A DNA stretch of 64,000 bases from Valencia hispanica. Taxonomy: Eukaryota > Chordata > Actinopteri > Cyprinodontiformes > Valenciidae. Below the pieces are notes generated by a model. That model was given only the letters and a program-made list of their open reading frames with translations. It searched no databases and was not told where the DNA came from. Of this stretch, positions 1-14,215 are shown one piece after another; positions within the stretch are counted from its first letter, which is position 1, and each line of letters begins with the position of its first letter. Both the position numbers and the translations under genes were made by a program. The stretch is from the NCBI GenBank assembly GCA_963556495.2, contig OY747705.1:23797501-23861500 (forward strand), given 5' to 3'.

Positions 1-2185
1 ATTGTTTTGCATTGCAACCACAGACAGCAATGCATTATTTTTATTTTCCAGATCAACATAGTACAATCCTTCTTAACTGTAAACGAGAAATAAAAAATGA
101 TATGATTTTTAAAATCCTGGACAAATAAAAATCTCAACTATGTGAGGTATATTTTACCCTCTTTACTCTGATTCCACTAAATGAATCCCAATGCAACCAG
201 TTGGTTTCAAAGGTTACGTAATTATTAAAAATAGTCCACCTGTACTGTTCTGTTAAGACCAGTACAGAGTTTTGTCACAGCACCGAGACTTTGGAAAGCA
301 GAGGTAAGTCGAGTTCTGCAGCACCCCCTTGTGGATGACAAATCGTATATAAAAACCTTTTTTGAATGCATTTATGATTGTTTTCTGCAAAAACTCAAGT
401 GTGCTAAATTTGGAAAAGGACTGCAAAAACACTACAGCAATTTGTCCAGGGTTTTAATTGGGAACTTTGATATCTTCACATCAATTAATTCCAGTGGAAG
501 GCAAAATTATATAAATAATTTTTATTTACTGGTAAATCGGTTACCTAGCTTGACATTTATTTAATTAAATCACAATTTAATAAATCACAGACTAATAATT
601 CTAATACCCCTAACCTGACCTTTAACTCAAGTTAATTTATTTTATGGGAGTTTCCTAAGGAATTATTAGTCTGTGAATTGAGTGTACTGTTAAAACTTTC
701 CCAAACATTGGTTAGGGTTTTTGGGTTTGAGACCCAACTTATCAACTGCCAGTCTTGAGGTTATCTCCAGGAATCAAATTTAACCTCAGATGATTACTAA
801 TACTCTCTATTAAATTCTACTCTACACCCCCAGAATCAGAACCAAACATGGATAAGGAGCATTCAGTTTTTATGCTCCTCCAATTTGAAATAACCGCCCT
901 AGAGATCTGCAAAACTGCTGAAACATTGCGTAAATCAAGGTCAACCCATTTATGTTTAGAGTTGCCTTTGATCAATAACAACTGGAACAGAGATTAATTC
1001 TAGTCTGGATCACAATGCTTTATTATTTCTCTTTATTTTGCCACTGTAATGTTTGGTTCCTTTTTGGTTATTGTGGGGTTTTTTTTTAACAAGTAAAGCA
1101 CTTTAAACTGCATTGTTGCTGAGATGTGCTTACAATTAGGCTTGGCGTGACAATATATACGCCGTTTATGCCCTAACTGTTTGAAGAGATTTATTTTCTG
1201 AAATGGGTACAGATCATGTACACAGCTTTAAGAGTGCTATTACTGGTTGTCTATTTTACCATAACTGTAAAACAATGTAAAACTGTAAAGGTGTATAGAG
1301 TACCAGTTTCTCAACAGTATGTAAATTACATACTGCTGATGCAAATGGATCAGGATAGATAGATAAATGCGCTCACTATTCCATGACTTCCTTTCCTTAC
1401 AATTCTTGTTTGATCAACTGTTTGATCAATTAAAATTAATTATTTACACAAAGAGTTAAAATAAAAATAAAACATTTATTGCTGCAGTATAACCTTAGTC
1501 ATAAAAAGTCTAGTTTTGATTTGAGCAAATTGTTTTTGTTGTTTTGAAGTCGGAAAATCCAATGTTGAGAATTAGTTGTTTTTTTACAAACTGATTTGGT
1601 GGCACTATCATTAGTACCCCTAACAGTCCCATTAAAATTAATGTGACTAAAACATTACTTTTTTTTCCCCAATTCATATATAAGCACCAATCCCTGACTT
1701 TCTGTTCCCCTGGGGTAGAACTGTGAAGTCATATAAATAAAATATCAGAATGTTGATACCCCTGCTGTTAATATTTTTGTACAATCCCTATTTGTTGTTG
1801 GTACGAATATTGTCCAAAAGGAATCCAAATAACAAAGGAATTTTTGGTCAAAATACTTTTTTGAAATATGATGATTAGGCTGTAACAAGTGCAGCAGATG
1901 AGGAAGTGGAGGGCAGTAAGGTTAGCTGGCCTTAAGTAAAATGAAAAACTTGTGAGCTCTGCAATGTCCCAGGAAAAGTTCTACGACTTGGCAATGATCT
2001 TCATAGGTCAGCTTAACAAGAAGGTAGATTTTAAAGACATAATAATGATTTTGCCACATGAAACTTTTACCGCATGAAATTCTAGTTTAAATCTATATGT
2101 GTCACATCAGCATTTACCTTACCCAGAAATATGGGAGGCCACAAAAGCCACAATCCAAAATATAAAATGGTTGCAAAATAAATAC
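1..2185. other. Intergenic DNA upstream of tubulin
   Basis: AT-rich sequence with only short chance reading frames. Apart from an old Tc1 fragment near its start I see no gene, RNA or clear repeat here. Confidence 0.6.
163..252 (+). mobile_element. Tc1/mariner terminal-region remnant
   Basis: The stretch from 'ctttactctg' to 'gtccacctgt' resembles the untranslated region just inside the left end of a common teleost Tc1-like transposon. In this window the same region is recognisable near 58930-59040. No terminal repeat or transposase remains here, so this is a fragment. Family recognition is from memory of the consensus. Confidence 0.55.
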
Positions 2186-2475
2186 CCCCGGGTTCGAATC
2201 CCGACCTGGGGTCTTTCTGCATGGAGTTTACATGTTCTCCCTCTGCATGCGTGGGTTCCCTCCAGGTACTCCGGCTTCCTCCCACAGTCCAAAAACATGA
2301 CTGTTTTTCCCCTTAGGCGTGGGTGCATGGTTGTTTTTCCTGTATGTTTCTGTGTTGCCCTGCGATGAACTGGCACCTTATCTACGGTGTACCCCACCTC
2401 TCGTCCCATGACAGCTAGAGATAGACACCAGCACCCTGCAGCCCTGCAGAGGATGGACAGGTATAAATAATGGAT
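2186..2475 (+). mobile_element. tRNA-derived SINE-like element
   Basis: It starts with a polymerase III B-box-like sequence (GGTTCGAATCC, about 2190-2200). The body that follows is shared by many teleost repeats ('tccggcttcctcccacagtcc', then 'tgttgccctgcgatgaactgg'), and it ends in a GGAT-type short tandem tail at about 2470. No A box and cloverleaf could be folded, so it is not a functional tRNA gene. A decayed inverted copy of the same family lies at 20690-20945. Confidence 0.65.
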
Positions 2476-3055
2476 GGATGGATAGTTTAGTATTTTTTTT
2501 TCTTCCATGATTGTTTGTGGCATCACATTGTGAATCTATTTTATATCTCAGCCTTACATATTAAAGTCACTCAGTGGGGCTAACACCACTGTAGACAAGT
2601 ATCAATTATTTAATGCTGTACTTTAGCACAGGCAATATAATATCATAAAAAACCCTAAAAGTGATCACAAAGAATTAATTAGAATTAATTGTGTAATCAT
2701 TTTATCCATAGCATCTTGTACAATATAGATACATGTAATTATTTAGTATATTTATTTTTAATTTTGTTTAAATGATCAAATGTAAAAAATATTAAATGCC
2801 TTATTTTTTTTTAAACAAAAATTTGACTTTTCACCACTTATTTCTAAAAAGCAGTACTGACAAAAATATTTAGAGTCTAAATTTGTTTCTAAAATAGGTT
2901 AGTTGAAAACTCTCCTATGTCAATTATGATCACTTTCACCAGAAGCTGGGGCTGTTTTAGCAAGTCAAATACTTCTTTCATTTTTAACCAATTAGAATGT
3001 GTGTCTCTTAACACCTATCCTATCAGATTAAAGGGTACTGCAATGGAGAAATAGA

Positions 3056-3064
3056 TATAAATAG
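3056..3064 (+). promoter_or_regulatory. TATA box of the alpha-tubulin gene
   Basis: TATAAATAG lies about 125 bp before the ATG. A transcription start near 3085-3095 would give a 5' UTR of about 100 bases reaching the ATG-only exon. No experimental start site is known. Confidence 0.6.
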
Positions 3065-3185
3065 TGCCCTCTACCTGGTTTTATCACTTTTTTCTTTTTG
3101 AAGACTCAGTTGGAGAGCTGTCAGTGGGAAAACACTTTTAAGCTTTTTCTTCTTCAAAAACCTCCAACTCTCAGCTTCTGGAATA

Positions 3186-5361
<2,176 letters not shown>

Positions 5362-5643
5362 ACAGACATACCTACCTTGTCTAAATTTCAGTTTGAATAA
5401 TATAGCTGAATATTTTTTGATGCACTACCCTACTTGACTTGACTCATTTAATCAACATTTTTCAGTTAACCTCCAAATTCTTCACTCCACTGGCAGATTA
5501 AGATTTAATGGTATTTTCATTCAACCAAAACATTTGCTCCTGATTGGATATGACACAGACAATTCCCAAAAGATAAGGCCAATTGATTTTTTTTTATTTT
5601 TTTATTACTTTTGATGTTGTACAAAAAGAAAACAAAATATTGA

Positions 5644-5784
5644 AATAAAACTGTAAATTATTTTTTGAAATGACAAAGTGGTTGCTTGACTCAGTAAACG
5701 GTTAGGGACATAATGTAGAAGATACTTTTATTTGTAAAAAAAAAAAGAGCTGTAAAATGTGAACATTTTGAACGTTGAAATAAA
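5644..5784 (+). other. Tubulin polyadenylation signals
   Basis: AATAAA occurs at 5644-5649 and again at 5779-5784, about 285 and 420 bases after the tubulin stop codon. Either could define the 3' end; the first is closer and followed by a T/G-rich stretch. Confidence 0.5.
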
Positions 5785-5789
5785 AATGT

Positions 5790-8725
5790 ACAATATATTC
5801 TTGTGAAATGTATTCTAGTTCTTTGTGAATTTTAACAAAAATGTCATGTTAAATGATTCATATCTTTCAATTTAATCAACAGGAGTCATACACTGTGCAT
5901 GTCTCAACTTGTGTCATGATAATAATGTTGTGCCACAGATAGGTAGGTTTTGGCTATAAATAATTATAAATTACTTAGGGCAATTATTAATCAGATTAAT
6001 AATTTTATGTAAAAATTAGCAAATTTAGGGGCACCACCTGGATTTCAGGAATACAATAGCCAAATTGTTCAGTCTCAGTTTATGATTACCTGCCTGATAA
6101 GGCTGAGGTAATTAAACAATATATGAAGGAATAAGTTCTTGACGTACCTGAACAGCAAGTTACTACACATGTAGGTGAAATAACAACAATGGTTTTCCAA
6201 AATACAAGTTTATTACAAAAATAATTCACTTTCAGTTAACATACTTTAATCAACAAACTCACCAAACTAGTAACACACAACTAAACTACTAAGAAAAAAA
6301 ATAACGATAATAAAACTCACACTCAGAAGTAAAACAGTAAAAGTGATAAATATGCACAGAAATAGAAACAACAATAAATTGATAATGATGTCACAGTTCA
6401 GAATGAATATGTTTGCTCAAAGACCAAGGCTTGTATTGAACAATGTTGAGAATAAGGCTAAGTTAGTTTTAAACTAATTGCGATTAGTTTATGACTAATA
6501 AGCACATTCTGGTTTGTTTTCAAACCACCAATTCACAATGCAAAGCAGAAGTGAACAAAAACATTGTTTGGAAGAAGCAATGTTTCATTAAACCATTTGC
6601 TGAATTAGAAATCAACAGATAATTATATAATTGATTCTATTTAATGGATCGGTCACCGCAGTGATAGATCTAATTTAATATTTAGACTTTATGTTGACAT
6701 TAACGACAGGACCAATTATGTCCATCTAATTTAGTATTTTGACTTAACAAGAAGGCGGTCTCAAAAATGACTTAAAAGATTAGTTTTAGTGTTTAAACTA
6801 TCCGTTTTAAAGTCGATCTCTATTTTGAATAGCATTAAGGCAGTCTTTATTGTTCATGAATAAAACACCGTGGTTCGCTATAGCATGTAGCTAACAGCTA
6901 ACTCACGTGGTGCTGCTTAAAGTCACTCTGGATCATTTATTAAACATCAAACAAGGAAAAACTGTCGGATTGAGTAACTCAGGTTGTAGGATATAAAACG
7001 ACTTTCCATCGGAAACCTCAAAAATCACTGTTTAAACCTCCAGGCCGACGGGCCTGTTTGTACCCAAACAATAAATGAAATCTTACACAAAGTAACAAAT
7101 CACTGTGAAAATAAACAACCCTTAAATCTTGTTTAAACTAAACCACTCTCGCCTCTGCCCAGACAGACCTTATTGAATGGTGAAAGTTCTCCAAGTCGTT
7201 CCGTGGATGATTGGCGAAGCTAACAACGTTAGCCCGCAGGGTAGCCACAGCTGCGATCTGTTAGCAGTGGGAGTAACATAGCTGTCGAATTGCGGGTAGC
7301 ATTAGCTTGGAAGGTGTGTCGTCCTCTTCGGCTTGCTAAACAGCGATCATCTGCACCTCAGTTCACTGACACAGTACCTTCTCTGCAGGTTCAAGATAGC
7401 ATTGTCCCGGGCTTTGTCGCGGTGGGGTAACGCTCCAGTCTCGACGCGGTTCTGCGGCATTCAGTAGCTTGTTAGCGGCTCGCTTCATATGGCAGCATCT
7501 GTTCAGAAAGCAGGGCTCAGGGCGGAAAAGTGGGGTTTATCGCAAAACACTGGGTTTGATTCACCTGATTGATCAGCAGTATTGTCGTCCACGGAGTGAG
7601 TTCCTCCCAGAACTTGCGTCTTTTCCCTCGCCAGCGAAGGAAGGATTGGATCTCTCCTGGCGCTGATTGGCAGATTTTTATTGGCGCTGAATGCATTGGC
7701 ATGCCACCCTGTTCAGATAATTTTCTTTCTGTATCAATAACCCCATGAAATACTTTAATTTTAACTCCCTCTACCAACGAGTTGTGTTCACTGGATATTA
7801 ACAATCCTGATTACATAATTTATTGTAGAAAAAACAGGAGCTACCAACAACCGTTAAAGTACAGAGTTGATTGTCCAATGCCGATCTAAATGAATGTGCT
7901 GGAAACTGATGACAGGTGTGACCTGAATCTGATCTGTTGTTCAGTCTGGACAGGAAGCGACTTTAGCCTGAGTGCAGCCATGTTCAAGTACAAGGTGGCA
8001 ATCAAGTGTTACAAGCACTAAACAAAGCAGAAAAAAGTCCCATGGTAAGTTCCAGTAGGGCTGGACAAAAAAGAAAAAATATTGAAGTTAAAAACACATT
8101 TTAGTTATAGATAGTTTATTTACCTTTTCATGGAGGGTCACCAGCTGCCCTCTAACCACTGTGGTTGTTTGTTCTGACAATCAGCTCACAAACACCTGAG
8201 GTCAACACTGTAGTTGTAGCTCTAGCACACTGACATGCAGCCAAGAAGTTCATGCTATGCAAGTGAGTGGTAGTAAAAAAAATTGTAATGTTAGTCTTAT
8301 ATCTGAAATATGAACGTTGTTGGCATTTCAACTCCATGTCTCCCACCACAAAGGAACAAGTTGATTCTGACAGCTGCTGGCTTGGCCTAGCTGCCACGGT
8401 GGACCAACTGATCCAAAACCACGTTCACAATGGTAACAGCAGGAACAGTTAAAATGATAGGACCCAAAGGGATGGAAACAGGGCTGGGAACCTTTCTCAA
8501 GATCTAGCAAGAGCTTGCCATGTAATGGCAAAACAGGCAATGCAAAAAAGATTGGATTTTAAAAGACAGGGAGCATGTTTTAACTTCACAGTGTGAATTT
8601 AAAACATGCTCCACATATGGAACGGATCTCAAGAGTAACACAGTGTTTACAAACTGAGTTTAAGTACAAGTTCAGAGCAGGAGTCTTACTGAATAAAGAG
8701 AAATCAGTTTAAATGTTGCTACAGA
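5790..8725. other. Long intergenic region between tubulin and selectin
   Basis: Mostly AT-rich with no credible coding region. It contains one distinct block of higher GC and CpG content at about 6840-7690, listed separately. The flanks (5790-6840 and 7700-8725) show nothing I can name. Confidence 0.5.
6840..7690. other. GC/CpG-rich block of unknown nature
   Basis: This stretch is clearly richer in CpG than its surroundings. It contains repeated GCTAAC/GTTAGC words and ends in a group of short direct GC-rich motifs near 7600-7690. No long reading frame, splice-consistent exon or known protein motif was seen. It could be a CpG-island promoter with a non-coding first exon, or the terminal repeat of an LTR element; neither inverted termini nor a target duplication were found to decide. 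Confidence 0.35.
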
Positions 8726-8729
8726 TATT

Positions 8730-9365
8730 CAGTTGGACTTAGGGTTGGACTTTGGCCATTCTAATACATTATTTATTTTGATGTAAACCTTGTAGCTTTG
8801 GCTGTATGTATGTATGTCTTCTTCCACCTTTTTTTCTGAATAACATGAATGTTCAGTATGAATGTTTAGGGTTATGATTCAGCTGGAAACTGAACCTCAG
8901 CATAGTTTCAGGTCTTTAACATCGTTTCTTCTAGGATTTCTCTGTTATTAGCTTCAACCATCTTCCAATTATCTCTTACCAGTTTCCCAGTAACTGCTGA
9001 ATAAAGGCATTCCCAAAGCAACATGCTGTCAACATAATGTTTCTCTGTTGGGATGGTTTGTTCAGAATGATGTCAAGTGATAGTTTTCTACCACTCAGAG
9101 CATTTTGCATGCAGAACAGAAAGTTTTATTTTGAGTTCATCTGACCACAGCATCTTCTGCTTTCTGTGTGCCATACATGGCTTGTGGCAAACCTAAATGG
9201 GATTTCCTATACTGTCCTTCAACAATGAGTTTCTTCATTTCCACTCTTTCATAAAGCCCAAAGTTGTAGACTGCACAATCAATAGTCCTTTCAACAGATT
9301 CTCCTCCTGTGCTGTGAATCTCCACAGCTTGTCCAGAGCAACCGTGGACCTCCTGTATGGTCTTT
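8730..9365 (-). mobile_element. Decayed Tc1-like transposase copy
   Basis: The reverse strand matches, with many gaps and stops, the teleost Tc1 transposase. Recognisable blocks are the segment around 8750-8800, the 'gtttcccagtaactgctga' block at about 8980 and the 'catacatggcttgtggcaaac' block at 9173-9193. No long open frame survives and the terminal inverted repeats were not found. It lies downstream of the first selectin gene and is not expected to be expressed. Confidence 0.75.
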
Positions 9366-9942
9366 TAGTATTTTTTAATTGGACAATATTTGCTTCTACT
9401 GGAGCTACTGTCAGCAACAGTGGTCCTTTTTCTATGGTCATTTATCAAATAAAAGCCATAAAATAATGACAGAAATGTATTTCCACGTGCTTTGCAGTAA
9501 ATGGGCAGAAAAACGTGTTTACTTGTGTCTACTTTTTTCTAATGCCACTGCATTTTGTCAGAAATGATTTCCCTTGATATAAACATTCTCAGTTCACAGG
9601 TTATCATGTACAAGTAGGGACCCGATTGCCCCGGGCTCCCTTATTTATACTAAGTTGTGGTCCCTACCAAGATGCAAAACATGTGCATCAGTACAAATAC
9701 CAATAAATATAGTAAAGAAATAAAATGAATATGAGTCCAGAAAATCTCATTTATTTTAAAAAAGACTTCAAAAAAATGCAACACAACATTAAATTTAAAG
9801 TTTTATGGTCTCCACACCTTTTTTGACATTGTACTTGACATCGGACAGGTAGTGAATACATTGGTCAGGTACTGTTTAAATGGAACAGTCACCCATGATA
9901 AATATAAAAGTCTGCACTTTGTTATACTCTTCTGCCTTTTTA

Positions 9943-12212
9943 TTAGGGTGTGAGTGAGTTTACACTTGTAGTTCCTCCATTTACATCATTGGATGGACTT
10001 GTTGCATCTTCAGGCTGCCTATGAAGGACAAGTAGAGTGACAGTAAAATGTACACAATGTGTGTTGCATTGTTTAAACACTGTATAGAATATGAAAATAG
10101 TGTAAATGCTTTGAACAACTTCCTTACTTCAACACTGACCTGTCTTGGGCAAGTTTCTTCCCTGTAAGAAAAAAACAGGCATAGACATCAGTTGTGCATC
10201 ATGTTTTGACAGCATTTCATATTTCTTTTAAGCCCAGTTGAGAAATACTGACTTTTTCGATACTTTATGCAGCAGAAACAGATGCAAAAGAACGAAGACA
10301 AGGCTCCACACCCAGCCACAGCCAGCAGAGCTTGTTTATAGCCTGGGCAAAAGTATAACATATTTTTTGTCTTCTACTGCCATAAAGTCAATTTTTAAAA
10401 CTGAATCCCAGCGCATTTCAAATAATGCAAAAGTTTTAAGCTGCATGTAATTACTTGCACAAACAGGCCTCGGTCCAGTCCAGAGCCCATTAGCTGCACA
10501 GGTCACAGCCGATGGACCAATCATGAAGAAACCCTGATGGCATTTGAAGTGGCAGGTTGAGTTAAATATCTGGCCTTCTTTGGAGCAGGTGTGGCTGCCA
10601 TCAAAAGGCTGAGACGGAGGGGGGCATTTCACAGCTGGGGTTGCAAACAGATTGAACACAGATGCAGTTATGTCATATCTTACAATTATATTCTGTGTAA
10701 AATACAGCCTATGTAAAACACAAAACATACTAATTTTAATGGATGCATAGAAAGTTATTGTAGAAAGATGTATTATAGAGGTCAATGGTATGGCTCTTTC
10801 TTTTCTTTAAAGCATAGATAATAATGCTCCATATGAGTTTAAAACTACAAATTTACCATAACACACAGGTTGTGGATCACTCCAGGTCTTGTTGGCTTCA
10901 CAGATCACATTAGCTGAGCCATTTATGAAGAATCCTGGATGGCATTTAAAGTGACAGGTTGTGCTGAATTTCCACCCTTCTTGTGAGCAGTTAAAGTCTC
11001 CATTTTCAGGATGAGACAAAGGGGGACATTCCACAACTGGTGGCAAGAGTGGATAAAACACAAAACCGTTATGTAATAGTCAGAAAATTAAGAAGAAGAA
11101 AAAACTTTCACAAAAATTATGTGTTATCAAAAAGACATGAGTGCTGATTTGTGTATATTTTGATAGGTAAGTGAGTCTCAGGAAGTAAAGGAAAGAGATG
11201 TTAGGCTTAATGTTCTAAAGAAGAGCAGGGTGAGTGTAAGAACAATGCTAATGACCCTGTGTGGAAAGTGACAACAAACAGGTCCGATGTCTGAACAATA
11301 ATTTATAAAGTGTTCTGCTTCAGTCTGGCTCTTTGCTATCTTTGCTCTTCCTAAACTTTGACAGATTGAACATGAGCTTCTAGATCAGCACATTTGCTAT
11401 TTTAGCACAAATTACAAAGAGGTTAGATAATTCTGTCCTGGCTTTGTACTGTAATTCTCCAGTATTTCAGTCTTTTAGATATCTTTTTCTCCTTACCTGT
11501 TTGACACTTGTCTCCCTCATAACCTGGATCACACAGGCAGGTTGTGTTGTTTATAGTCTCCCAACACATTCCTTCTACACATGATGCTTTGTTACACTGA
11601 GCTGTTAAGAATAAATATTTATTTTAATTCTGAAGCCATGTCACACCACGTAATTTTACTTTTAACTGACTTTCTCAAAATAATCAGTTTCACCTACCTT
11701 TATAGCAAACTGCAAATTTTCTTTTGGTACAGTTCTCATTATTCCACTTCCCTCTGTTCACTCCACTATTCACATAGATCTCAACACAAAACTCTGCGCT
11801 GTGATTGTTGTTTGGCTCATCTTTGGCCCATGATTGTTCACCAACCCACGTACTGTTATTACCAACCCACCTCCAGGTGTCATTTATGTGTTTTTTGGTG
11901 ATTCCGATCCAGTAATAAGGACTCTGGGTTCTATTCGGCAATATGGAGACAATATAGTCATTCTCTCTCTGCTCCTGGATAACCAACATGTCTGTGAAAT
12001 TGTCCTGGCACCCCTTTCTTGCCTCGTCCCAGGTCATTGTGTCATTTGAGTAGTGATACGTCCAGCCCCAAGCAGCATCTGCGAAAGACCAGCCTGAAAG
12101 TAGATTAGGAAACAACAAATTAATTTATATCCAATAACAGTTAATATTTAATCATCTCTACAATGTGTTAAAGCTACAACCCACCAAGGATGATAAACAG
12201 AAACCACTTCAT
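9943..12212 (-). CDS. Selectin with two Sushi repeats (L-selectin-like)
   Basis: Type I membrane adhesion receptor; selectins bind fucosylated, sialylated glycans during leukocyte rolling. Coding exons, in order: 12185-12212 (signal start MKWFLFIILG), 11698-12093 (C-type lectin domain), 11497-11601 (EGF), 10857-11036 and 10455-10634 (two Sushi/CCP domains, six Cys each), 10264-10342 (membrane segment, ALLAVAG to CFCCI), 10140-10161, and 9943-10014 (tail). Phases agree throughout, giving 353 residues. Two CCPs match the L-selectin layout, but the paralogue is not proven. The lectin domain keeps WIGI and EPN but has WNNE where selectins usually have WND, so one Ca2+-binding Asp is replaced by Asn. 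The 22-bp cytoplasmic exon is the least certain. Same strand and same lectin-EGF-CCP design as the gene at 16844-19726, so a tandem duplicate. Confidence 0.9.
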
Positions 12213-12450
12213 CTTCAGTTAGCAGCTTTATCTGTTTAAAAAATAAGTTGAATTCTTAACAGCTATAAAAGTAATCTGCAACAATATAATATCGTACTTA
12301 CCCAAAACTGCTGATATAATAAAACAAAAACAAACAAAAAATGCTGAATTTTAACCTGTTTTCCTTACTCTGTCAGACAGAGAACTCATACCACAGCAGC
12401 CTAATAGAAGTTGAATATTAGTTTGGTTTGGGTTCAAGTCAGCGAAGGAG

Positions 12451-12457
12451 TTTTATA
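12451..12457 (-). promoter_or_regulatory. TATA box of the two-Sushi selectin
   Basis: On the minus strand the sequence reads TATAAAA, about 240 bp before the ATG at 12212, close to the spacing seen in the neighbouring selectin gene. Confidence 0.55.
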
Positions 12458-12572
12458 CCTTCTCTTGGCCAGTTTGATAAACAATATCATAGAATAGCTG
12501 GATGTTTACAATACTGACTGAATAGAAGCACTGAATGATTTATTGGTCTAGCTGAAGTAAAATTAATGCGTT

Positions 12573-12582
12573 GGGGAATTCC
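12573..12582 (-). promoter_or_regulatory. Consensus NF-kappaB site upstream of selectin
   Basis: GGGGAATTCC is a perfect match to the GGGRNNYYCC consensus, about 115 bp upstream of the TATA box. Cytokine-inducible kappaB sites are established in the mammalian E-selectin promoter; function here is inferred. Confidence 0.45.
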
Positions 12583-12943
12583 ACTCATTTCTGATAAAGG
12601 TGCTTGTAGGGGCCGTATTTTTTTTCATTTTACGTACAAACAGCTCAAACAAAGAAGAGGATTCAGAGACTTGAACTCTGAGTTATGCAATCCAATTTTA
12701 GTCCTACTGGTTTCTTTAGTTTGATGGTTTGTTTCTTTAATAGGATAAAGACAGTTTTAAAAAAACAAAACAATTATTCTGCTGCCACGGGACACAAATA
12801 CAAACTTCAGAACTGTTAGTTCAAGCTTCATAACATTGAGTCCTTTTTCCTCATCATAGTAGCAGTTTCTTATTACTTCCAACAAATTGCAAACCCTTTC
12901 GGAGATGCACCAATAGGTTCCATCCAATCCTCTGCTTGACACA

Positions 12944-13113
12944 ACGGGGGTGGAGCGGATTACAGGCGGAAAGAAGCTGGCCTACAGAGATGACGTCCAG
13001 AAACTGAGTGAGTGGTGTGGATCAAGCAACCTGGCACTGAACATCACCAAGACCAAGGAGCTCATCCTGGACTTAAGAACAAAAGACAGAACAGAGCCTC
13101 CCCTTCCCCTCTA
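12944..13113 (+). mobile_element. LINE reverse-transcriptase fragment, left half
   Basis: Open frame encoding a piece of a non-LTR reverse transcriptase: YRDDVQKLSEWC, then NITKTKELILDLR, the region after the catalytic motif. It stops in mid-gene at 13113 because another transposon was inserted. The frame resumes exactly at 15834-15836. The original 5' end is truncated, as usual for LINEs. Confidence 0.85.
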
Positions 13114-13154
13114 TAGAGCTCCGGACGTCACGTGACTCTCAGAGCGTAGGCGCC

Positions 13155-13433
13155 ATGTTGGCAGGCATGAACCTCACCAAAATGAACGTCGCTGGCTGTG
13201 ATTTTACTTCATCGGAGTTTACTCCCCATTTTAAAACGGAAGATATTATTGTCTATACCAGGAAATTAAAAACATTAAACATCTCCGACCCTTACCATGC
13301 CCCTGGGATACTTTTTAAAACTTCAGAAGCTGTCAGAGCGGACCTTTTACCAGACCTGAGATACTCTCACAACGGCGTCAGTTTGTTTTTAAAGTTGCAG
13401 GGGACGATAACCATAAACTTAAGTGTGGTTTGA
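13155..13433 (+). pseudogene. Transposon gene 5' fragment, possibly YqaJ-associated
   Basis: 92-residue open frame beginning 41 bp inside the left terminal repeat. The segment LNISDPYHAPG followed by LLPDLRYSH resembles the N-terminal region of long fish transposon proteins that carry SWIM zinc-finger and YqaJ nuclease domains further on. Nothing of the nuclease core is present. Assignment rests on a short remembered pattern and on the ISL2EU-like ends, so it is tentative. Confidence 0.4.
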
Positions 13434-13716
13434 AGATGGCTGGGACAATTATTAATTCTTCATATAGTCTATAAAGATTAATCTGTTTCACGTTTATGCA
13501 CTACAGTGAATAAACAGGTGTTAAAAATCGTATCTTTATTCCATCAATAAAAGTTGAAAGCCATAAGCTTATGTGTTTTGTTTTACCAACGGCACTGAAA
13601 ACCATCATTAGGCTGTTGGCTTGCATGGCTTCATTAAAATCCACATCATAGCACATAGAACAATGCTGGCTATGATCGCCCCAGAAGAATATGTGCAACA
13701 ATAAAACGCGTTCCCT

Positions 13717-14215
13717 TTCAATTCAATTCAATTCAATTCAATTCAATTCAATTCAATTCAATTCAATTCAATTCAATTCAATTCAATTCAATTCAATTCA
13801 ATTCATTTCATTTCAATTCAATTCAATTCAATTCAATTCAATTCAATTCAATTCAGTTTATTTATATAGCGCCAATTCACAACAGATGTCATCTCAAGGC
13901 TCTTAACAAGAAGTCATTTCAATACATTTATACAAACATTCCAATCAGTTAAAAAGTTTCCTATTTAAGGAATCCCAGCAGATTGCGTCAGTCATTGGCG
14001 TGAGGTTGGGCCCCGTTGATGCAGACTTTCCAACCACAGCAATCCTTCAGCAATCCCTCATACTGAGCAAGCATGTAGCAACGGTGGAGAGGAAAAACTC
14101 CCCTTTAACAGGAAGAAGCCTCCAACAGAACCAGGCTCAGTAGGAGCAGCCATCTGCCACGACCGTCTGGGGGTTTGAGAAGACAGAGCAGAAACACAGA
14201 AGGAACAGAAGATCT
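13717..14215 (+). repeat. (AATTC)n tract plus retroposon-like tail
   Basis: About 140 bp of nearly pure AATTC pentamers (13717-13857) runs into 'gtttatttatatagcgccaa' and then about 350 bp of a common teleost interspersed repeat ending near 14215. The same 'tttatttatatagcgcc' start occurs at 28099. The pentamer tract is the terminal simple repeat of that retroposon. It lies inside the THAP transposon, so it inserted later. Confidence 0.65.

Noticed and set aside
2186..2200. tRNA-like B box
   Set aside because: Belongs to a SINE-like repeat; no cloverleaf or A box could be formed, so not a tRNA gene.
13691..13906. Repetitive Asn-Ser-Ile-Gln-Phe frame
   Set aside because: Translation of the AATTC tandem tract.
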